Assembly: GCA_018287875.1 (NCBI GenBank)
Contig: JAGVVL010000002.1
Coordinates: forward strand, 5,146,001 to 5,210,000
DNA: 64,000 bases
Source: Nigrospora sphaerica
Lineage: Eukaryota > Ascomycota > Sordariomycetes > Amphisphaeriales > Apiosporaceae
Reading direction: 5' to 3'
Shown: positions 59,062 to 64,000 of the stretch, piece after piece
How the letters are laid out: every line of letters begins with the position of its first letter
How positions within the stretch are numbered: position 1 is the stretch's first letter
Translations under genes and position numbers: made by a program
The notes under the pieces: generated by a model
Database searches by the model: none
The model's input: the letters and a program-made list of their open reading frames with translations, nothing else
What the model was told of the DNA's origin: nothing

Positions 59062-60063
59062 CTAGGCTGCGGCGGCCCCGCCGGCCTCCTTCTTTTGCTG
59101 GAGGTCCCAGATGCGCAGGGCGGTGATGACGGCCATGACGGCGAAGCGGCGGCCGAGGTGGCCGGCGGCACCGGCGCCGAGGAAGCGGAACTTGGCCACC
59201 TTGGTCCGGCTCCAGCCCGAGTAGGCGGCGAAGACGGCGACGACCTCCTTGCCGTCGCTCGTCGTGCCGGCGTCGCGCACGGCCCGCGTGCCGCCGATTC
59301 CCTCGGCCTCGCCGTCCAGCCGCACCAGCTTCCACCCGTGGCTCCAGCGGTCGAGTTCCTTGACCTCGCCGCCGTGCGACGCCCGCCACTCGAACCCCTC
59401 GCGGCGCAGCCCGCCGCCGCCGCCGCCACCGGCCACCGGAACGCCCGCCTCGACCTCGATTGAGAACGCATAGGTGGTGCTGTGGAGGAAGCCCGAGATG
59501 CGCTCTAGCGGCTCTTCCGTGGTGTCGCGCCCAAAGTTGGGCAGCGCCGGCAGGGTGATCATGGACGCCCGGCCCGTTAATCGACTCTACCATCGGCGGG
59601 TGTCAGTAATTTCTCCCCAAACAGGTAAAAGCATTGTTTCGGAATGCGCCTTGGCGCAACCGGTAGAAACAAAAGAGGTGCTGCTTACGGCGCCTGACGC
59701 CTTATCGGCCGTCGCGAGGGGCGGAGCTTCCGGGTCGGGTCCGTTGTGGAGCACCACATGGGGCTCACCCGAGAAGCCCGAATGGAGCGAGAGCGCGTAC
59801 AGACGGTCCGACTCATGCTCACCAAGGCTGAACCGGCGGCCCGACCACGCGCTCCGCGAGTAGACGTTGAACGCCGCAGGGAACGGAAGATCCGCGGGCG
59901 CGACAGGCTTGGGGAACTCGGTTAGTGGGGGCGCCGATGACGTTGAAGGCCAGGCCCCAGATGAAGCGCCATCCGTCTCGACGTACGGCGGCGGCGGCGC
60001 TTCCTCGTCTTCGCTGGGCCCGTACCGAGGCTCTGCCGCCGTGGCTTTTTCGGGACGGCCCAT
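59062..60063 (-). CDS. Conserved fungal protein, possible Tubby-C/LURP-one-like fold
   Basis: Two exons, 60063-59689 and 59586-59062, with a 102-nt intron (gtaagc donor, ACTGAC branch region, ggtag acceptor); 299 residues. The N-terminal 60 residues are polar and Pro-rich (EEAPPPPYVETDG includes a PPPY motif that WW domains can bind). The remainder looks like a beta-rich domain: FNVYSRSAWSGRRFSLG, HSGFSGEPHVVLHN, FEWRASHGGEVKELDRWSHGWKLVRL and VVAVFAAYSGWSRTKVAKFRFLG, then a C-terminal helix AVMAVITALRIWDLQQ. This pattern recalls fungal proteins of the Tubby-C/LURP-one superfamily, but that is a resemblance and not a firm match. PPPY suggests possible ubiquitin-ligase recruitment. The acceptor two bases upstream of a competing AG keeps the right frame. 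Confidence 0.65.
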
Positions 60064-60978
60064 AATGTAGCACCGGAAAACCCGAGGGCGCGATCAAACG
60101 TATGTGCGAGGGTGGGCAAGCGGAAACCACGCGCAACGATAATCCCACCTGTCTACAGGTAGTATTACTGGCGTGTTCAGGACCTGGGGATCGGGTTGCA
60201 GTACAGAACACTGCCTTATGCCGTTGGCTGGGTGGGTTAGGTAGGATGTAGGCATCCATATATGTACCTACATTCAGTAGTACGTACCTAGTACTTACTT
60301 GGTGCCGGAAAGCGCTTGCCAAGAATGGGGAACCTATGCAGAGAAAGTTGGAAGCGCGGGCTGAGCTTGCGCGTTAGTATGGACCCATGGCGATCTACAT
60401 ACCTACGGCGTACACCTAGTAAGCCCGACTGGAGCTCAGCCTCAGCCACTAAGCCTCCGCTTTGGCGGGAAGGCCAAGGATATGGGGACCAAGAAGGACG
60501 GATGCTTAAGTCGCCAGAACGCTGGCCTGTGTGGTGTATTATCGAACTGTTGGTCTGCACGGGACGGAGTATAGCAAACAACAAACGGGTGCCTCCTTAC
60601 GTACGTACTTACCTGGGATTTGTGTGTTTGGGACATCTCCAGGTGGTCAGAGGCGACGTCATTAAGCAATAGGCCCAATCGCTCTCGAGCGTCTCTCCTT
60701 CGGCCGTTCCGTTGTCCCGACCCCCCGGGCCTTGTACGGAACGGGAGCTGTCTACGCGGAGCATGGTCTAGCCAGCACTTGCCGGAGCCCACCAGGAACT
60801 CCCAGAAGAGGAATATAACCAAGGCGTCACTTGCTGATTCACAGGATTGAGTTTTCGCGGGAAGTCACATGAAGCCAGAGTGGCCCGAGGCCCTTCGCGC
60901 ATCGTGTCAGTATTGAATAAAGAAACTAATCGACGGTATAGCGGAGGGATATGCACCTTTGGAACGGCCTGGAGGGTC
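60064..60978. other. Intergenic region upstream of the 59062-60063 gene
   Basis: A 915-bp spacer in tandem minus-strand orientation, with dense TACCTA/AGGTA-type motifs at about 60236-60300 and 60597-60614. No gene is apparent. Confidence 0.5.
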
Positions 60979-62955
60979 TCAGGCCAGGCGGACACCTGCC
61001 TCCTTCCGCTTCTTCGTTTGCTGAGCCGTGGCGGAGCTCATGCCCACATTCTGGCTCGAATCGAGCACGCTCTGGGCTTCGCGGCGCTTCTCATCCTCGA
61101 TCTTCTTCAACAACTTGTCCGTCTTGCCCTTGTGGCTACCATGGCCGTGGAATTGGTGGCTGAGGTGCTTCCACGCCTCGTGCTGGTCCAGAGAGCGTCC
61201 ATGCTCATCCACGTAGTTGAGCTGCACGTTGGGCTTGTAGTTCTTGTTGAACAGCTCCCAAGTCTGTGTCGCCGTTTTGAGATCGCGTGATCGGTTCTGC
61301 TTTTGGGCGTAGTCATCACGGTCCTTGTTCGACAGCCGGTCGAACCGGCCACTCGCGCGGTCGTGCTCGCGCTGGTTGCGCGCCTCTTGCTCCATCATCT
61401 GTTCCGCGTAACGCTTCTTGGCAAGGAAGGCTGCTTTCTGCTGCAGGTCCGCGTTGAACTCGGCCCCGTCGCCCGGCCGTATGATGTTGCGCTCTCTCAG
61501 GAGTTGCAACGCACCACCGAGCCCGGTATCAGTTCCGATCATTTTCTCTTCAATCACCCCACCGACAGCGGTGTCCAAGGGGGCCGAGGTTTCGCGGGGT
61601 CGCGCCTCTTCGTCGACCTCCGCTGCGTCTTTCATGGGTTCGTCGTCCGCCTCGGTTTCCATTGCGGTAACAGCTTCAGGGTTGGGCGTCTTAGATTTGC
61701 GGGGCTTCCTCTCTTCCTCGTCGTCTTGCCTCAGCCCAGAAAGAAACTCAGATGTTTCGTCGATGACCAGACCGCCTCGCTCAAGTTGGCCCGCATCGTT
61801 TTCGGCTTCCGGTGTCTCCGCCTCTGCCTTGAGTTGTCGGGCGATATCCTCCGGGCGCGCCCGTTTCCTCTTCTTCAAAGCGTTTCGCCTCTGGGCAGCA
61901 AGCGTCGCTTGTAGGTCTTCGTCATCAGCAAATGCGGATTCCTCCGCCTTGCGCTTCTTGCCCACGAACCCGGCACCCGAATCGATTTCCATGGACTGGT
62001 CTTGCGGCACTGAAAAGTCTATGTCATCATCGTCCACTGGGCGCTGCCGCGTAGTTTTGGACTTCTTCTTTTTCTTGGGCTTCTTCACCTTGACTTCCGA
62101 AATGTCAAGATAGTCCGACGAGGGCACGTCATCCTTTAGTATATCGAGGTTGATCTTCTGCAGCATGCGGTTCCCAGGCTGGTCCCCGTCGGCTGACGAG
62201 AGCTGAGGGCCGGCGCCCTCGGCATCGAGAGTGAACCGCTTCGTCTTCTTGCCACTAATCTCCTCGTCGTACTGCGCCAGAAGGCTGTGCTCGCCCTCAT
62301 TGGCCGCATGCGGGTCGTACACAGGCTTCTTCTTCTTGGCATCGAGGCGTTCGGCCAGCTTCTCGCGTTCCCGGAGCTCGATGTTCTCCAGTTCATCGCC
62401 GTCGTCGTCGTCGCCGCCGATTATGTTGGAGTCTTTCAGGGTCAGAATCTGTTCGTCGCCGTCTTCAAAGGCCGAGAATTCGTGCGCCACCTTTACGCCA
62501 GCCAAGTCCTTGGAAGTGTACTTGATGGCGGCGGCAGCGGCAGCTTCGGCCTCGGCTTGCTCTTCCTCTCGCTTCCGGGCCTTTTCAATTTCCTTTTGGC
62601 GCTTCTTCTTGCCAATCAACCACGCCTTGGCATCCAAATCGCCTTCTTCGTCCACGTCTCCGAGTCCCTTGCCCACGAGAACCTCGTTTCGTTTGGCGGC
62701 ATCGCGCGCCTTCTTGATGGCGGCCAGCTTTTCCTCGCGACGTTTCTTGGCATCTTCGGCGTCTCGAAGTTGTTTGAAGTTATCGTAGGCAGCGGCCTCT
62801 CTGGTCTCGAGCGTGCTGGCGGGCTCCTCATCGTCGTCGTCGGAGGTGGCTTCTCTTTCCTTGAACTGCGGACCATCGGCGCCCGGCACCGGCAAGGGCT
62901 CCATGCCGTGGGCCACGCGGGTGCGGTTGATTTCTTCGATCGCTGCGGCGTCCAT
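60979..62955 (-). CDS. SNU66: U4/U6.U5 tri-snRNP protein SNU66/SART1
   Basis: Single exon, 658 residues, a usual length for fungal Snu66. The extreme N-terminus AAAIEEINRTRVAHGMEPLP (about 3-22) fits the HIND element, which binds the ubiquitin-like protein Hub1. It is followed by acidic stretches, long Lys/Glu/Arg-rich coiled-coil segments (for example KKRQKEIEKARKREEEQAEAE) and the SART-1 C-terminal block: GLGGALQLLRERNIIRPG, KPNVQLNYVDEHGRSLDQHE, AWKHLSHQFHGHGSHKGKTD and KKRKEAGVRLA. These are diagnostic. The protein helps recruit the tri-snRNP to the pre-spliceosome in the nucleus. Long open frames on the opposite strand are shadows of its biased codon use. The start ATG at 62955 gives the conserved N-terminus directly. 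Confidence 0.95.
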   Translation of the reverse strand: MDAAAIEEINRTRVAHGMEPLPVPGADGPQFKEREATSDDDDEEPASTLETREAAAYDNFKQLRDAEDAKKRREEKLAAIKKARDAAKRNEVLVGKGLGDVDEEGDLDAKAWLIGKKKRQKEIEKARKREEEQAEAEAAAAAAIKYTSKDLAGVKVAHEFSAFEDGDEQILTLKDSNIIGGDDDDGDELENIELREREKLAERLDAKKKKPVYDPHAANEGEHSLLAQYDEEISGKKTKRFTLDAEGAGPQLSSADGDQPGNRMLQKINLDILKDDVPSSDYLDISEVKVKKPKKKKKSKTTRQRPVDDDDIDFSVPQDQSMEIDSGAGFVGKKRKAEESAFADDEDLQATLAAQRRNALKKRKRARPEDIARQLKAEAETPEAENDAGQLERGGLVIDETSEFLSGLRQDDEEERKPRKSKTPNPEAVTAMETEADDEPMKDAAEVDEEARPRETSAPLDTAVGGVIEEKMIGTDTGLGGALQLLRERNIIRPGDGAEFNADLQQKAAFLAKKRYAEQMMEQEARNQREHDRASGRFDRLSNKDRDDYAQKQNRSRDLKTATQTWELFNKNYKPNVQLNYVDEHGRSLDQHEAWKHLSHQFHGHGSHKGKTDKLLKKIEDEKRREAQSVLDSSQNVGMSSATAQQTKKRKEAGVRLA

Positions 62956-64000
62956 CTTGCCTAGTTTGAATGCTCGGCGCGGGGAACGGGTATGTGCTTA
63001 GGTCGGAGAGGAGCCGGTAGCCCGGTGTGCATGCGACGGGTCTGGAAATGTCGGCGCGCAACGGACGTAGCGATAAAGAGGCAGAAGCGGACAGATGGCG
63101 TCTTCGCACCAGTCGCAGTGCCGTTGCGGTGAATTCCCCACGAAATGATATTACACGCGTATGAATTCGCGTGTTGCAAATGCTTCGCAAACGGGCGGTG
63201 ATGGGGCAACGGCAATCAAGCAAGTTGGATGCGGAAGAGGCAAACAACGGGGATGGGAAGTAGTGGCCCACCGAGGCAACTGGAGGTTAACTGTTGATTC
63301 GGCACGGCTCTTAGTCATCCACCGATTGCGCGGCCCCACCCTTTTACCAATATTTAAAAAATCCTCTCTGGAATCCTTTGCAATGGTTTTTCCTTTCTTC
63401 TTTTTCTTCACGGATCTGGTCCCTGACGTCCCCTGCTCGCTTCTTTGCGAGTCAGGGTTGATGTCGCGGCAGCTCGAATACCATATGGAGCCATCACTTT
63501 AGAGTCATGATGTCAATTTCCTATCGACAGATCCCAGATTAATCGGTTGCGCTGTGACGGTTCGCCGCAAGGCTTGAGCTTGAGCAGCGTGATCCAGAAG
63601 GCATTATATTCCACCCCTTGCTCTGAGGCCATTGGTCGTTGAGGAGGAGGAAAACCATAATCGTCTACATACCCACCCTGCCATAATGATGCCTTTCGGT
63701 TCTGCCGCGGAACGCTGAAAAGGCCCGTAGTCGCGTGCCATACGGACCTAATCCGTCTAGCCCGGACAATATCTGCGACGCAGAGCCGCAGACGGGAGGC
63801 CACATTCCAACCACATCTACCGTGTTCCGACTACGTGGCGCAGTAGCTTCTGGGCCAGCCACATCTTCTTGGCAGTACTCAGGGTGGAAAAATCGATGCT
63901 TCTAATGTGGAGCGCCCAAGCGGCGCTCCTCTACTGCATTCTGCAGCGCGCGCTCGGCTTCGTCAATTGAGGCCCAAGGCTAGGTAGTGAGCGCTTCGAA
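62956..64000. other. Right-end region upstream of SNU66
   Basis: About 1 kb holding the SNU66 promoter and further sequence to the window edge. No gene, tRNA or repeat is recognised; a gene starting or ending beyond the edge cannot be judged. Confidence 0.45.

Noticed and set aside
61303..62964. Long open frames on the + strand opposite SNU66
   Set aside because: They mirror the biased codons of the Lys/Glu-rich SNU66 frame and have no domain.

Overview
The window looks like nuclear chromosomal DNA of a filamentous ascomycete, most likely a Sordariomycete. Coding DNA is GC-rich. Introns are short, mostly 55-145 nt, with GTRNGT-type donors and GCTRAC-like branch points shortly before the acceptor. 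The gene set is typical fungal housekeeping: mitochondrial amino-acid synthesis, mitoribosome and its assembly, splicing, membrane contact sites, tail-anchored protein insertion and translesion synthesis. I see no virus, plasmid, CRISPR array, rRNA, convincing tRNA or intact transposon. Family names come from recognising motifs by eye; no search was run.

Layout, left to right: PAQR receptor (15-1119, +); KH-domain RNA-binding protein (3810-5832, -); acetolactate synthase regulatory subunit ILV6 (6468-7479, +), converging on ornithine carbamoyltransferase (7831-9000, -); Tag1-like vacuolar membrane protein (10520-13323, +); TRAPP subunit 13 (13855-14981, +). An 8.2-kb stretch without recognisable genes (14982-23215) follows, then a DENN-domain protein (23216-26730, +), PP1 inhibitor YPI1 (27454-28041, -) and a short-chain dehydrogenase (28870-30056, -).

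Next is a head-to-head mitochondrial pair: the circularly permuted GTPase GEP3 (31034-33455, -) and the mitoribosomal protein MRP49/mL61 (33903-34812, +). Then come an SMP-plus-C2 lipid-transfer-type protein (35623-39481, -), a fungal protein of unknown function (41299-42624, -), an iota-like Y-family DNA polymerase (44760-46732, +) and a bHLH transcription factor (47404-48847, -). A second gene-poor, microsatellite-rich stretch covers 48848-53075. The right end holds a TMEM135-like membrane protein (53076-54812, +), GET2 (55384-56475, -), a small uncertain gene (58345-about 58801, +), a conserved fungal protein with a possible Tubby/LURP-type fold (59062-60063, -) and the tri-snRNP protein SNU66/SART1 (60979-62955, -).

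Most multi-exon models were joined by hand and the reading frame checked across each junction. No operon or biosynthetic cluster is evident. The most interesting points are an apparent 3-nt microexon in MRP49, a frame jump in the polyproline tail of the KH gene, two gene-poor islands with recurring short motifs, a UBZ-like zinc finger on the Pol iota-like polymerase, and the shared promoter of two mitochondrial-translation genes. I did not find a clearly new biological system.
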